64,000 bases of DNA from NCBI GenBank assembly GCA_910589165.1, contig CAJUSP010000008.1, positions 1 through 64,000 on the forward strand, read 5' to 3'. The notes under the pieces were generated by a model, which searched no databases, was not told the DNA's origin, and saw only the letters and a list, made by a program, of their open reading frames with translations. This document shows positions 8,587 to 17,558 of this stretch, piece after piece (the stretch's first letter is position 1; every line of letters begins with the position of its first letter). A program made the position numbers and the translations under genes. The stretch comes from an uncultured Adlercreutzia sp. (GTDB lineage: Bacteria > Actinomycetota > Coriobacteriia > Coriobacteriales > Eggerthellaceae).

Positions 8587-10089
8587 ATGAGCAATGAATC
8601 ACTGACCACGACGGGCGCCGGCGCGGCGCAGGCGGGCTCGGCCGATGGGGTGACGAACCCCCACGGCATCGGGCTGTTCCGGCTGGTCACGACCGTTATC
8701 ACCCTCATCGTCGGCGCCGGTGTGTTCACTCTGGCCGGCGACCAGGCGGCCGGCGGCGCGAGCGGCGCGGCTATCCTCACGGCGTGGTCTATCTCGGCCA
8801 TCGGCGTGTTCTGCCTGGTTATGACGTTCTTCGCGCTCTCGCGCATCAAGCCCGAGCTCACCGGCGGCATCTACAGCTACGCCTCTGCCGGCTTCGGCGA
8901 CTTCCTCGGATTCAACTCGGCCTGGGGCTACTGGATCTCGGCGCTTCTGTGCACGGTGAGCTTCTCGGCCCTGCTCTTCGGCGCGCTGTCCTACTTCTTC
9001 CCGATCTTCGGCTCCGGCACCGACCTGGCCGCCGTCATCGGCGCCTCGTGCATCATCTGGTTCTACGCCTTCCTCGTGAGCCGCGGCATCTCGGAGGTGA
9101 CCCTCATCAACGCGGTCATCACCATCTCGAAGTTCGTGCCGCTGCTCATCGCCATTATCGCCATCATCTTCATCGGCGCCTTCAACCCGGACATCTTCTG
9201 GGCCAACATGCAGACGGGCGCTGACCCCACCATGACGTTCATGGACCAGGTGCAGTCGGCCATGATGGTCACCATCTGGGTGTTCATCGGCATCGAGGGC
9301 GCCGTGGCCATCTCGGGCCGCGCCCGCAAGTCGAAGGACGTGGGCAAGGCCACCATCATCGCATTCTGCTGCGTGCTGACGCTCTACATGATGGTGTCGC
9401 TGTTGTCCATGGGCGTTATGCCGCTTTCCGAGCTGGCGAACCTCGAGAACCCGGCGCTGGCCTACGTGATGCAGGCCGCCGTGGGCGACTGGGGCGCCAT
9501 CCTCATCAACTTCGCTGTGTCGCTGTCGCTTATCGGCGCCATGCTCGGCTACACGGTGCTCGCCAGCGAATCGCCCTTCGAGGCGGCCGAGAAGGGCGTG
9601 TTCATCAAAGCCTTCGCGAAGGTGAACAAGAAGGGCGCGCCGGTGGTCACCCTCGTGGTCACGAACTGCATCATCGAGCTGTTTCTTATCACGTGGCTGT
9701 TCACCGACTCCACCTACCAGTTCTTCTACACGCTGTCGGCAGGCATGATCCTTCTGCCTTACCTGCTGTCGGCGGCCTACTTCGCCAAGGTGGCTTTCAA
9801 GGAGCCCGAGGCCTTCAAGGGACGTCTCTCCGCGCCCCTGTGGTTCTGGCGCATTCTGGGCGTGGTAGGCGTTATTTACAGCCTCTTCCTTTCCTGGGCG
9901 GCCGGCGCGTTGGGGCTCATCCTCATGTGCCTGCTGTACCTGCCCGGTGTGCTCATGTACATCTGGGGCAAGAAGGAGCGCGGTGAGAAGGTGTTCGAGA
10001 GCCTGGTGGACAAGGTGGTGCTCATTATCATCATCGCGGCGGCCTGCCTGTCCATCTATCTGCTGATCACTACGCCCGGTCTCGTGTAG
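8587..10089 (+). CDS. APC-superfamily basic amino acid antiporter (ArcD-like)
   Basis: A 500-residue permease with about 12-13 membrane segments. The first segment holds the APC substrate-binding signature (TLIVGAGVFTLAGDQAAGG). Phrases such as ELTGGIYSYASAGFGDFLGFNSAWGYW are typical of the arginine:ornithine/lysine antiporter branch. It would exchange an amino acid for its catabolic product across the cytoplasmic membrane; arginine/ornithine is the favoured guess, but no arginine deiminase genes lie in the window. The ATG at 8587 is preferred over one at 8557 because AGGAG lies 11 bases before it. It stands alone, with a -10-like TATCAT at 8543-8548 and a strong terminator after it. Confidence 0.78.
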   Translation: MSNESLTTTGAGAAQAGSADGVTNPHGIGLFRLVTTVITLIVGAGVFTLAGDQAAGGASGAAILTAWSISAIGVFCLVMTFFALSRIKPELTGGIYSYASAGFGDFLGFNSAWGYWISALLCTVSFSALLFGALSYFFPIFGSGTDLAAVIGASCIIWFYAFLVSRGISEVTLINAVITISKFVPLLIAIIAIIFIGAFNPDIFWANMQTGADPTMTFMDQVQSAMMVTIWVFIGIEGAVAISGRARKSKDVGKATIIAFCCVLTLYMMVSLLSMGVMPLSELANLENPALAYVMQAAVGDWGAILINFAVSLSLIGAMLGYTVLASESPFEAAEKGVFIKAFAKVNKKGAPVVTLVVTNCIIELFLITWLFTDSTYQFFYTLSAGMILLPYLLSAAYFAKVAFKEPEAFKGRLSAPLWFWRILGVVGVIYSLFLSWAAGALGLILMCLLYLPGVLMYIWGKKERGEKVFESLVDKVVLIIIIAAACLSIYLLITTPGLV

Positions 10090-10121
10090 CGCGGCGTTTG
10101 GCATCGCGCCTAGCCGAAAGG

Positions 10122-10156
10122 AACGGGGCCTTCTCTTGCGGGAGAAGGCCCCGTTT
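10122..10156 (+). terminator. Terminator of the APC permease gene
   Basis: A 14-bp stem (AACGGGGCCTTCTC and its complement) encloses a short loop and ends in GTTT. The A-run on the other side makes it possibly bidirectional, serving the convergent lipid kinase gene too. Confidence 0.85.
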
Positions 10157-10174
10157 CAGGTTTCGGACGTCTTA

Positions 10175-10294
10175 TGGCTCTAGAATGACGTTTCGGAAGA
10201 CGGTTTCACTCGATCTGGCTCTGGATTGACGTTTTAGAACACGTTTCCCGGAAAAAGGGCGCGATTCGTCTTCCAAAACGTCATTCCGGAGCCA
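10175..10294. repeat. Three-copy 28-base repeat, two direct and one inverted
   Basis: Units at 10175-10202 (+), 10216-10243 (+) and 10267-10294 (-) each begin TGGCTC, carry TGACGTTT in the middle and end GAAGACG or GAACACG. Unit 1 and unit 3 agree at about 25 of 28 positions. They fill the gap between two convergent genes. The element was found by eye; its genome-wide copy number is unknown. Confidence 0.75.
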
Positions 10295-10304
10295 AAAGCC
10301 GGGA

Positions 10305-11243
10305 TCAGTCGAGCGTGAGCGGGGCGGCGCTCTCGTCGTTGTAGAGCTTCAGGCACTCCTCGGACACCACGAAGCGCGAGGCCTCAGGCAGCATGCGCGC
10401 GGTGAATGGCGTGGTGGTGCCAGTGACCTCGCCGTCGTACTGCACGGCCAGCGGCGGGTCGGCCACCACGGTCACCTCGCGGCCGCGGAACACCTCCAGC
10501 GCATCGGGGCGGCCGGGGAAGTCGCCGGCGCGGTCGAGCACGCAGCTTAAGACCGAGGGGATGAGCCCCAGGGCGTCGTGGGTGTTCATGACCACGATGT
10601 CGAACATGCCGTCGCGGGGCAGGTTCTCGTGGACCAGCGATATGTCGAACTGCAGCTTCGAGAAGTTGATGACGAGCACGCCGACGCCCTGGGTCTCGAT
10701 GGTCTCGCCGTCGATGGTGAGGGTGAGATGCGAGAACTGCGGCGTGGGGTTCGCGAAGGCCGAGGTGAAGTACGCCATGGGGCCGAGCAGGCTCTTTGCC
10801 TCTCGGGCGCCCTCCATGATGACGGCGTCGTAGCCGGCGCCGGCGATCATCGAGAAGCCCACGGCATCGCCGTTGGCCAGCTCCAGCTCGCCGATGTCGA
10901 AGTCCATGAGGCGCTGCTCGCGCATGAGCTTCGCCAGCGCGTGGGGCTCTGCCGGCGAGGCCAGGTTCGCGGCCAGCAGGTTCGCCGTGCCGGCGGGGAA
11001 GGGGAGCACCGGGATGCCCGTCTCGGCCAAAAGGTAGGCCACGGCGGCCACGGTGCCGTCGCCCCCGGCGGCGACCACCGCATCGAAGTTCTCGGCGTCG
11101 CTCAGAAGCTCGGCCACGTCGGTCTCGCCGTCGATGCAGCGCACGCACATCTCGTCGCCGTCGACGGCGAATGCGCGCATGAAGTCGTAGATGGCCCCGT
11201 CGCGAAAGCCCGAGGCGAGGTTGTTCACGATGAGCAGTTTCAC
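10305..11243 (-). CDS. Diacylglycerol kinase-family lipid kinase (DagK/YegS-like)
   Basis: A 312-residue cytoplasmic, membrane-associated enzyme of the diacylglycerol/sphingosine kinase fold that phosphorylates a lipid with ATP. The nucleotide-binding motif GGDGT is at residues 60-64, followed by FPAGTANLLAANL, the usual second loop. The length matches bacterial DgkB/YegS proteins. The GTG start is preceded on the minus strand by AAAGGACT. It is divergent from the RNase D gene, with overlapping promoter regions. The substrate is not determinable; DgkB-type recycling of diacylglycerol released during envelope synthesis is the default. Confidence 0.85.
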   Translation of the reverse strand: MKLLIVNNLASGFRDGAIYDFMRAFAVDGDEMCVRCIDGETDVAELLSDAENFDAVVAAGGDGTVAAVAYLLAETGIPVLPFPAGTANLLAANLASPAEPHALAKLMREQRLMDFDIGELELANGDAVGFSMIAGAGYDAVIMEGAREAKSLLGPMAYFTSAFANPTPQFSHLTLTIDGETIETQGVGVLVINFSKLQFDISLVHENLPRDGMFDIVVMNTHDALGLIPSVLSCVLDRAGDFPGRPDALEVFRGREVTVVADPPLAVQYDGEVTGTTTPFTARMLPEASRFVVSEECLKLYNDESAAPLTLD

Positions 11244-11268
11244 AGAAGTCCTTTCCCTTTGCTATCAT
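11239..11268 (+). promoter_or_regulatory. Promoter of the RNase D gene
   Basis: TTCACA (11239-11244) and TATCAT (11263-11268) are 18 bases apart. The predicted transcript start (about 11275) lies after the ATG at 11272, which supports the GTG at 11311 as the true start codon of rnd. Confidence 0.5.
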
Positions 11269-11310
11269 GGGATGGTACTACAAGCACCTCTCACTCAGAC
11301 AGGGACGTCA

Positions 11311-12462
11311 GTGGAATACATTGCGAACCAAGAAAACCTCGAGGCCTTCGTGGCCCGGGCGGCCTCCTCGTCCGTGCTGGCTATCGACACCGAGTTCCTC
11401 CGCGAGAAGACCTACTACGCGAACCTCTGCCTCATCCAGCTCGCAACCGATACCGAGGTGGCGGTGGTGGATCCCTTCGCCATCGAGGATCTCTCGCCGC
11501 TGGCGGCGCTGATGACCGACCCCGCCATCATGAAGCTCTTCCACGCTGGCGGCCAGGATTTGGAGATTCTCTACCGCGAGCTGGGGTGCCTGCCCTCGCC
11601 CCTGTTCGACACCCAGGTGGCGGCCACGCTGCTCGGCCACACGCAGCAGATCGGCTACGGGCCGCTCGTGCACAGCCTGTGCGGCGTGAACCTGAAGAAG
11701 AGCGACTCGTTCACTGACTGGTCGCGCCGTCCGCTCACCGACTCGCAGATCGACTACGCCGCCGACGACGTCATCTACCTTCCGAAGATGTATCGCATCA
11801 TGGTCGAGCGTCTTGAGGCGAAAGGGCGCCTGCACTGGCTCGACAACGATTTCGCCGCCATGGCCGACCCGGCCCATTACGAGAGCGACCCCTCCGAGCG
11901 CTACAAGCGGCTCAAGCGCGTCGGGCAGCTGTCGCGCCGCCAGCTTTCGGCTGCCCGCGAGGTGGCGCGCTGGCGCGAGGTGACCGCCCAGGAGCGCGAC
12001 CTGCCGCGCAAGTGGGTCCTCACCGACGAACAGATCGTCGAGGCCTGCCGGCGCGAGTCGCGCACCATCGACGAGCTGTTCTTAGTGCGCGGGGTGCGCG
12101 AGAAGCTGAACACGCGGGACGCGCGACAGGTGGCCGGGCTTATCGTGCGCGGCCTCGATGCGCCGCCGGAGAGCTGGCCGGAGCTCGACAAGTCGCCGAA
12201 GAGCGAGCGCAACGTCGATGCCGAGCTCGATTTGATGGAGGCGCTCGTGCGCCTGCGCGCCAAGGAGAACGACATCGCCATGCAGACGCTGGCGAGCCGC
12301 TCGGAGCTGGCGGCCGTGGCCCGGGGCTACACCGACGAAAGCGACGTGCTGCGCGGATGGCGCCGCGCCATGGTGGGCGAAGAGCTGCTCGAGCTGCTCG
12401 CCGGCCGCCTGTCGCTGTCCCTGGGGCCAGAGGGCCTTGTGGTCACCACCGTTGGGGAGTGA
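11311..12462 (+). CDS. rnd: Ribonuclease D
   Basis: A 383-residue 3'-5' exoribonuclease that trims tRNA precursors. The DEDD exonuclease domain is N-terminal: AIDTEFLREKTYYANLCLIQ (residues about 22-41, metal ligands D and E), FHAGGQDLEIL (D), and DYAADDVIYL with the last catalytic Asp. An HRDC domain follows (about residues 200-280) and a second HRDC-like helical region ends the protein. The GTG start was chosen because AGGGACG precedes it and the protein then begins MEYIAN, matching the E. coli N-terminus; longer in-frame starts are upstream of the probable transcript start. The length fits the family. Confidence 0.9.
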   Translation: MEYIANQENLEAFVARAASSSVLAIDTEFLREKTYYANLCLIQLATDTEVAVVDPFAIEDLSPLAALMTDPAIMKLFHAGGQDLEILYRELGCLPSPLFDTQVAATLLGHTQQIGYGPLVHSLCGVNLKKSDSFTDWSRRPLTDSQIDYAADDVIYLPKMYRIMVERLEAKGRLHWLDNDFAAMADPAHYESDPSERYKRLKRVGQLSRRQLSAAREVARWREVTAQERDLPRKWVLTDEQIVEACRRESRTIDELFLVRGVREKLNTRDARQVAGLIVRGLDAPPESWPELDKSPKSERNVDAELDLMEALVRLRAKENDIAMQTLASRSELAAVARGYTDESDVLRGWRRAMVGEELLELLAGRLSLSLGPEGLVVTTVGE

Positions 12463-12532
12463 GGCACTGTCTCACGGTTACGTATCTTTCACGCATTCGC
12501 TGGGCGGGGGAGGGCCGCCGCTTCCCTTTGGC

Positions 12533-12538
12533 TATAAT
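12533..12538 (+). promoter_or_regulatory. -10 box TATAAT upstream of the YugP-like gene
   Basis: A consensus TATAAT lies 43 bases before the start codon, with no clear -35. The context (GGCTATAATGG) matches other -10 boxes in this window. Confidence 0.5.
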
Positions 12539-12580
12539 GGCCTGCGAAAAACGAAGGCGATACGCCAAGGAGTGAGAGAC

Positions 12581-13249
12581 ATGTACATTTCCAACAGTTA
12601 CCTGATGCTCGTCGTGGTGACCCTCATCATCGGCCTGGGTGCGCAGTGGTACGTGAACCACAAGCTGAAGACCTACAACCACGTGGCGAACTCCACGGGC
12701 CTTACCGGCGCCGAGGCCGCCCGTCAGATGCTCGCCTACTACGGCATCTCCCAGGTGCAGATCTTCCGCGGCGGCCCGGGACAGGACTACTTCGACCCGC
12801 GCAGCAACTCGGTGACGCTGTCGCCGGAGGCCTACGACGGCCGCACGATTACCGCCACGGCCACCGCCTGCCACGAGGTGGGCCATGCCTGCCAGTACGC
12901 CCAGGACTACACCCCCATGAAGATACGCGGCGCCATCGTGCCGGCGGTGAACCTGGCGTCCAACGCCTGGATCTTCCTGCTCATGGCCGGCATCTTCCTG
13001 AACATCGCAGGCCTTACCACCGCCGCCATCATCATGTACGCCGTGGTGGTGCTCTTCCAAATCGTCACGCTGCCGGTGGAGTTCAACGCCTCCCAGCGCG
13101 CCATGGTCTACATGGGCCAGATCGGCCTTCCCGCCCAGGAGCGCAAGGGCGCCTTCGACGTGCTGCGCGCCTGCGCCTTCACCTACCTGGCCGCGGCGCT
13201 CACCTCCATCCTGCAGCTGCTGTGGCTGCTGAACCAGCGCCAGGACTAA
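12581..13249 (+). CDS. YugP-family zinc metallopeptidase
   Basis: A 222-residue membrane peptidase. One N-terminal membrane segment (about residues 5-24) is followed by a cytoplasmic or luminal domain with HEVGH at residues 98-102, the zinc-binding and catalytic motif, then three hydrophobic segments. The order and length match the YugP/DUF zinc peptidase family, whose physiological substrates are not known. The start is fixed by AAGGAGTGAG eight bases upstream. It is followed seven bases later by xseA. Family assignment is firm, function is not. Confidence 0.88.
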   Translation: MYISNSYLMLVVVTLIIGLGAQWYVNHKLKTYNHVANSTGLTGAEAARQMLAYYGISQVQIFRGGPGQDYFDPRSNSVTLSPEAYDGRTITATATACHEVGHACQYAQDYTPMKIRGAIVPAVNLASNAWIFLLMAGIFLNIAGLTTAAIIMYAVVVLFQIVTLPVEFNASQRAMVYMGQIGLPAQERKGAFDVLRACAFTYLAAALTSILQLLWLLNQRQD

Positions 13250-13255
13250 CCGCCC

Positions 13256-14707
13256 ATGGAGCATCAAGAACCCCCGGAGGCATCGGAGGAAGAGAAGGCC
13301 CCGGCCCTGTCGGTATCGGCGGCCATGGGGCTGGCGAAGGACGCCCTGGAATCGGTGGTCGTGAGGCTTGTGGGCGAGGTGTCCGAGGTGAACGACAAGC
13401 CAGGCTACAAGGCCGTGTACTTCACGGTGAAGGACGAGAAGGCCTCGCTTCCCTGCATGATGTGGATGAATCGCTACCAGGCCTCGGGCGTGCAGCTGTA
13501 CGTGGGGGCGCTCGTGGAGCTGACCGGCCGCTTCTCGCTGTACGCGGCGAAGGGCCGCATGAACTTCGACGTGTTCTCGGTGTCGCTGGCCGGCGAGGGC
13601 CAGCTGCGCCTGCAGGTGGCGAACCTGGCGCGCGAGCTTGAGGCCATGGGGCTCATGGACCCGGCCCGCAAGCGGCCGCTGCCGGCCTATCCGTCCACCA
13701 TCGGGCTGGTTACCTCACCTCGCGGCGATGCGGTCCACGACGTGCTGCGCACCCTGCGGCGGCGCTACCCCCTTGCCCGGGTGCTTCTGGCCGGCGTGCC
13801 CGTGGAAGGGCCCAAGGCGGCCGACGGCATGGTGGACGCCCTGGCCAAAGTGGTGTTCTCGGGCGCCGAGGTGGTGCTGCTCGTACGCGGCGGCGGCTCC
13901 TTCGAGGATCTGATGCCCTTCAACGACCGCCGGCTCGCCCGCACCATCGCCGCGTGCCCCGTGCCCGTGGTCACCGGCATCGGGCACGAGCCGGACACCT
14001 CCATCGCCGACATGGTGGCCGATGTGCGCGCAAGCACGCCCACGGCGGCGGCCGAGGCGGTGGCTCCCTCCCGCGAGCAGACCAATGCCCTCCTTGCCTC
14101 CCTGGGCGATCGGGCGACGGGCGCGGTGGAGCGCCGTTTGCGCGATGCGGCGCTGACCGTCGAGCGCTTGGCGGGCAAGCCCCTGTTCCAAGAGCCGGAG
14201 CGCCTCTTCGACGCCGAGGCGCTGGCCCTCGACGACTTGGCCGGTCGCCTGGGCCGGGCGCTGCCGGAGTCGCTGCGGGAGAACCGCCACCGCATCGCCC
14301 TTCTGCGCGAGACGCTGCGGCGCTCGCTGCCGAACCTGCTTGCGATCCCAAAGGCTTCCGTGCATGCGGCGAAGGGCCGCCTCGTCTTTGCCGGTGCGCA
14401 TTTCGGGCAGCCCGAGAAGCGCGCACTCGAGGGCTCCCGAGAGCGCCTGGTGCGGCTGGGGGAGGGCATCATGCAACCGCGGCGCGCCGAGGTGGTGGTC
14501 AGTGCGGCGCGCCTGCACGACCTCTCGCCGCTGGCCGTCATAGGGCGCGGCTACGCCATCGCCCGCACCGACGGGGGCGAGGTAATCCGCTCGGTCGCCC
14601 AGGCGCCGGCGGGCAGCACGGTGAGCGTCACCGTGGCCGATGGCGAGCTCGCCTGCACGGTGAGCGAGGCGGTGCGCATCGAGTCGTCGGTAGAGCCCTG
14701 GAACTAA
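13256..14707 (+). CDS. xseA: Exodeoxyribonuclease VII large subunit
   Basis: A 483-residue catalytic subunit of the single-strand-specific nuclease that degrades DNA bidirectionally to oligonucleotides. An OB-fold DNA-binding domain (about residues 15-115) begins after an acidic N-terminal extension. The catalytic core follows with GLVTSPRGDAVHDVLRTL, VLLVRGGGSFEDLMPFND and TGIGHEPDTSIADMVAD, all family signatures. The C-terminal half is a long coiled helical region that binds the small subunit, ending in the ARxL-HDLSPLAVIGRGYAI segment. The small subunit gene follows after 18 bases. Confidence 0.96.
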   Translation: MEHQEPPEASEEEKAPALSVSAAMGLAKDALESVVVRLVGEVSEVNDKPGYKAVYFTVKDEKASLPCMMWMNRYQASGVQLYVGALVELTGRFSLYAAKGRMNFDVFSVSLAGEGQLRLQVANLARELEAMGLMDPARKRPLPAYPSTIGLVTSPRGDAVHDVLRTLRRRYPLARVLLAGVPVEGPKAADGMVDALAKVVFSGAEVVLLVRGGGSFEDLMPFNDRRLARTIAACPVPVVTGIGHEPDTSIADMVADVRASTPTAAAEAVAPSREQTNALLASLGDRATGAVERRLRDAALTVERLAGKPLFQEPERLFDAEALALDDLAGRLGRALPESLRENRHRIALLRETLRRSLPNLLAIPKASVHAAKGRLVFAGAHFGQPEKRALEGSRERLVRLGEGIMQPRRAEVVVSAARLHDLSPLAVIGRGYAIARTDGGEVIRSVAQAPAGSTVSVTVADGELACTVSEAVRIESSVEPWN

Positions 14708-14725
14708 ACGAGGAAAGGAAGCATC

Positions 14726-14980
14726 GTGGCAGATAACGAGATGAAGCCCGTGGAGGAACTGACCTTCCGCGAGGCGCTGGCGGAGCTGGAGTCCATCGTG
14801 TCGGTGCTCGAGAGCAATACCCTCGAACTTGAGGAGAGCCTCGCGCGCTACGAGCGCGGCGTGGTGCTGCTGGGATCGCTGCAGAAGCGCCTGGGCGCCG
14901 CCGAGCAGCAGGTGGAGGTGCTCATGGGCGAGCTCGTAGCCGCCCCCGACGACGCCACCCAGGACACCACGCTCTCTTAG
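14726..14980 (+). CDS. xseB: Exodeoxyribonuclease VII small subunit
   Basis: An 84-residue helical protein that coats the coiled region of XseA; several copies bind per large subunit. The signature LTFREALAELESIVSVLE and LEESLARYERGVVLL are plainly present. The GTG start is preceded by GGAAAGGAAG. The length is typical. It completes the xseAB operon. A 149-base gap follows before ackA, containing a -10-like TACAAT at 15093-15098. Confidence 0.95.
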   Translation: MADNEMKPVEELTFREALAELESIVSVLESNTLELEESLARYERGVVLLGSLQKRLGAAEQQVEVLMGELVAAPDDATQDTTLS

Positions 14981-15129
14981 GGGCACAGTCCCACCACCAC
15001 CACTCGCCGACGGAGCGGTTCTGGTTTCAGGAGGTAGGGCTCCACTGGCCGAATGGGGGCCCGGCGCGGGGCAAAGTCGTCCAGCGCACTCCTACAATGG
15101 GTCAATGCTATTGATTAGGAGGTAAGTCA

Positions 15130-16338
15130 TTGAACGTCCTCGTCCTGAATGCCGGTTCCTCTTCGCTGAAGTACCAGCTCATCAATGTTGAGACCCAGGA
15201 AGTCCTCGCCAAGGGAATCTGCGAGCGCGTCGGGTCTGAAGAAGCCTTCCACAAGCATGGCATCGATGAGAACGAAGTGGTGCACGACACCCCCATGCCC
15301 GACCACAACGCCGCCATGGCCCTCGTGCTCGACGCCCTCACCTCCGGCCCCACCAAGGCCATCGACTCTCTCGACGATATCGACGCTGTGGGCCACCGCG
15401 TGGTTCAGGGCGGCAAGTACTTCGACCGCTCGGTGCTCATCGACGACGACGTCATCGCGAAGATCGACGAGCTGGCCGAGCTGGCGCCGCTGCACAACAA
15501 GGCCGCCCTCATGGGTATCGAGGCCTGCCGCGAGCAGATGCCCGGCAAGCCCATGGTGGCCGTGTTCGACACCTCGTTCTTCCAGACGCTGCAGCCGAAG
15601 TCCTACATGTACCCGCTGCCCTACGAGCTCTACGAGAAGCACGCCATCCGCAAGTACGGCGCCCACGGCACGAGCCACCGCTACATCTCCGAGCGCGCCG
15701 CCGCCTTCATGGACGAGCCGCTGGAAGATTTGAAGCTCATTACCTGCCACTTGGGCAACGGCTGCTCGGTCTCCGCCATCGACCACGGTGTGGCGGTCGA
15801 TACCTCCATGGGCCTCACGCCCCTCGACGGCTTGATGATGGGTACCCGCTGCGGCGCCATCGACCCGGCCATCGTCCCCTTCATCATGGACAAGGAGAAC
15901 CTCACCGCCGACGAGGTGAACGACCTCATGAACAAGAAGAGCGGGCTTCTGGGCATTTCCGGCATCTCCAACGACCTGCGCAGCGTGCGCCAGGCCTCGG
16001 AGGAGGGCGACGAGCGCGCCCAGCTCGCCTACGATATGTACTCGAACTCGGTGAAGAAGTACATCGGCCAGTACATCGCCGTCATGGGCGGGGTCGATGC
16101 CATCGTGCTCACTGCCGGCGTGGGCGAGAACTGCGACAAGATGCGCCGCATGATCTTCGCCGGCCTGCAGCCCCTGGGCATCAAGATCGATCTTGAGAAG
16201 AACAAGCTGCGCGGCCATGAGCGCGAGATCTCCACCGACGACTCTACCGTCCGTATCGTGATCATCCCCACCAACGAGGAGTACATGATCGCCCGAGACA
16301 CCTACCAAATAGTCAAAGAAGACGGCATGGGCCTGTAA
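15130..16338 (+). CDS. ackA: Acetate kinase
   Basis: A 402-residue cytoplasmic kinase interconverting acetyl phosphate + ADP and acetate + ATP. The family start MNVLVLNAGSSSLKYQL, the HRVVQGG segment (about residues 93-99), the AHGTSHRY catalytic stretch and the C-terminal GVGEN and EEYMIA segments are all seen. The TTG start is supported by a perfect AGGAGGT seven bases upstream. Together with pta it yields ATP by substrate-level phosphorylation. Unusually, pta is not co-directional but convergent, and a long inverted repeat lies between the two. Confidence 0.97.
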   Translation: MNVLVLNAGSSSLKYQLINVETQEVLAKGICERVGSEEAFHKHGIDENEVVHDTPMPDHNAAMALVLDALTSGPTKAIDSLDDIDAVGHRVVQGGKYFDRSVLIDDDVIAKIDELAELAPLHNKAALMGIEACREQMPGKPMVAVFDTSFFQTLQPKSYMYPLPYELYEKHAIRKYGAHGTSHRYISERAAAFMDEPLEDLKLITCHLGNGCSVSAIDHGVAVDTSMGLTPLDGLMMGTRCGAIDPAIVPFIMDKENLTADEVNDLMNKKSGLLGISGISNDLRSVRQASEEGDERAQLAYDMYSNSVKKYIGQYIAVMGGVDAIVLTAGVGENCDKMRRMIFAGLQPLGIKIDLEKNKLRGHEREISTDDSTVRIVIIPTNEEYMIARDTYQIVKEDGMGL

Positions 16339-16359
16339 AGACCCCCGAAAGATAGCGAC

Positions 16360-16391
16360 AAAACAAAAGGCCCCGAGGGGCCTTTTGTTTT
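16360..16391 (+). terminator. Strong, symmetric terminator of ackA
   Basis: A 15-bp perfect palindrome arm (AAAACAAAAGGCCCC) pairs with its complement across a GAG loop. The A-run on one side and T-run on the other make it able to stop transcription from both strands, so it may also end pta. Confidence 0.9.
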
Positions 16392-16419
16392 GGAGTCATC
16401 ATTCAGCAAAGGTAAAGAA

Positions 16420-16553
16420 GGGGGCGGGCCGGGTGGAGGGGGTGCCGCGCGCAGTTCGTTGAAGTGTGACGGAGTCTGCCACAACCCATGGCGAGAACTC
16501 ACCACACTTCAACGCTGTCTGAGCACGGCACTCCCTCCACCCGGCCCGCCCCC
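16420..16553. repeat. Long composite inverted repeat between convergent ackA and pta
   Basis: The outer arms 16420-16447 and 16526-16553 are 28 bases long with one mismatch, starting GGGGGCGGGCC. The inner arms 16457-16468 and 16503-16514 (CGTTGAAGTGTG and complement) are perfect. Spacers of 9 and 11 bases on the two sides keep the symmetry, leaving a 34-base centre. The whole would form one 134-base hairpin or cruciform. No coding potential or terminal duplication is evident. Confidence 0.85.
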
Positions 16554-16565
16554 GGACAGAAAGAA

Positions 16566-17558
16566 CTACTTCCCCTGGGCCTGCACCGCAGTAATGGCCA
16601 CCACACCGACGATGTCGTCGGCTGAGCAACCTCGGGACAAGTCGTTCACCGGAGCGGCAATGCCCTGCAGGATGGGCCCGTAGGCCTCGGCCTTCGCCAG
16701 GCGCTGCACGAGCTTGTAGCCGATGTTGCCGGCGTCGATGTCGGGGAACACGAGCACGTTGGCGCGTCCCGCCACGGGGGAATCGGGCGCCTTCGCCGCG
16801 CCGATCTCGGGCACGATAGCCGCGTCGAGCTGCAGCTCGCCGTCGACCAGCAACTCCGGCGCCAGCGCCTTCACCTTCGCCGTGGCCTCCACCACCTTGT
16901 TGGCGTCGTCGTTCTTGGCCGAGCCGTAGGAGGAGTGGGAGAGCATGGCGATGGCCGGCTCGGCGTCGTCGATAAGCGAGCGCCACGCCGCCTCGGCATT
17001 GAGGGCGATCTGCGCCAGGCGGTCGGCATCGGGCTGCACCTCCAGGCCGCAGTCGCTGAACAGGAAGGTGCCCTTATGCCCCAGCTCGCAGTCGGGCACG
17101 CCCATGATGAAGAACGAGCTCACCATCTGCGCCCCCGGCGCCGTCTTCAGAATCTGCAGGGCCGGGCGCAGCACGTCTCCGGTGGAATGGCAGGCGCCCG
17201 ATACCAGGCCATCGGCCTCGCCCATCTTCACCATCATCATGCCGAAGTAGAGCTCGTTGTCCATAAGCTCGAGCGCCTGGTCGAGCGTCATGCCCTTGGC
17301 CGCGCGCAGTTCGGCCAGCTTCTCGGCGTAGGGCTCGCGCAGGTCCGAGGTGCGGAAGTCGACGATGCGGGCGCCGTCGAGCTGATAGCCCGAGGCGGCA
17401 ATCTCGTCAGCATCGCCCAAGATGACGAGGTCGGCCAAACCCTCGGCGAGGATCTTCTCGGCCGCCTCCAGCGTGCGCACGTCGTTGCCCTCGGGCAGCA
17501 CGATGGTCTTCTTGTCGGCCTTGGCCCGGGCGATCATGGAATCGAGGAAGGTGCTCAT
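16566..17558 (-). CDS. pta: Phosphate acetyltransferase
   Basis: A 330-residue cytoplasmic enzyme converting acetyl-CoA and phosphate to acetyl phosphate and CoA. It is the short, single-domain form. The N-terminus KKTIVLPEGNDVRTLEAAEKIL, the central LVSGACHSTGDVLRPALQI and MLSHSSYGSAKND and the C-terminal LVFPDIDAGNIGYKLVQR are typical. The ATG at 17558 was chosen because AAAGGAA lies eight bases upstream; an open frame extends further but without support. It feeds AckA, whose gene converges on it. Confidence 0.96.
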   Translation of the reverse strand: MSTFLDSMIARAKADKKTIVLPEGNDVRTLEAAEKILAEGLADLVILGDADEIAASGYQLDGARIVDFRTSDLREPYAEKLAELRAAKGMTLDQALELMDNELYFGMMMVKMGEADGLVSGACHSTGDVLRPALQILKTAPGAQMVSSFFIMGVPDCELGHKGTFLFSDCGLEVQPDADRLAQIALNAEAAWRSLIDDAEPAIAMLSHSSYGSAKNDDANKVVEATAKVKALAPELLVDGELQLDAAIVPEIGAAKAPDSPVAGRANVLVFPDIDAGNIGYKLVQRLAKAEAYGPILQGIAAPVNDLSRGCSADDIVGVVAITAVQAQGK

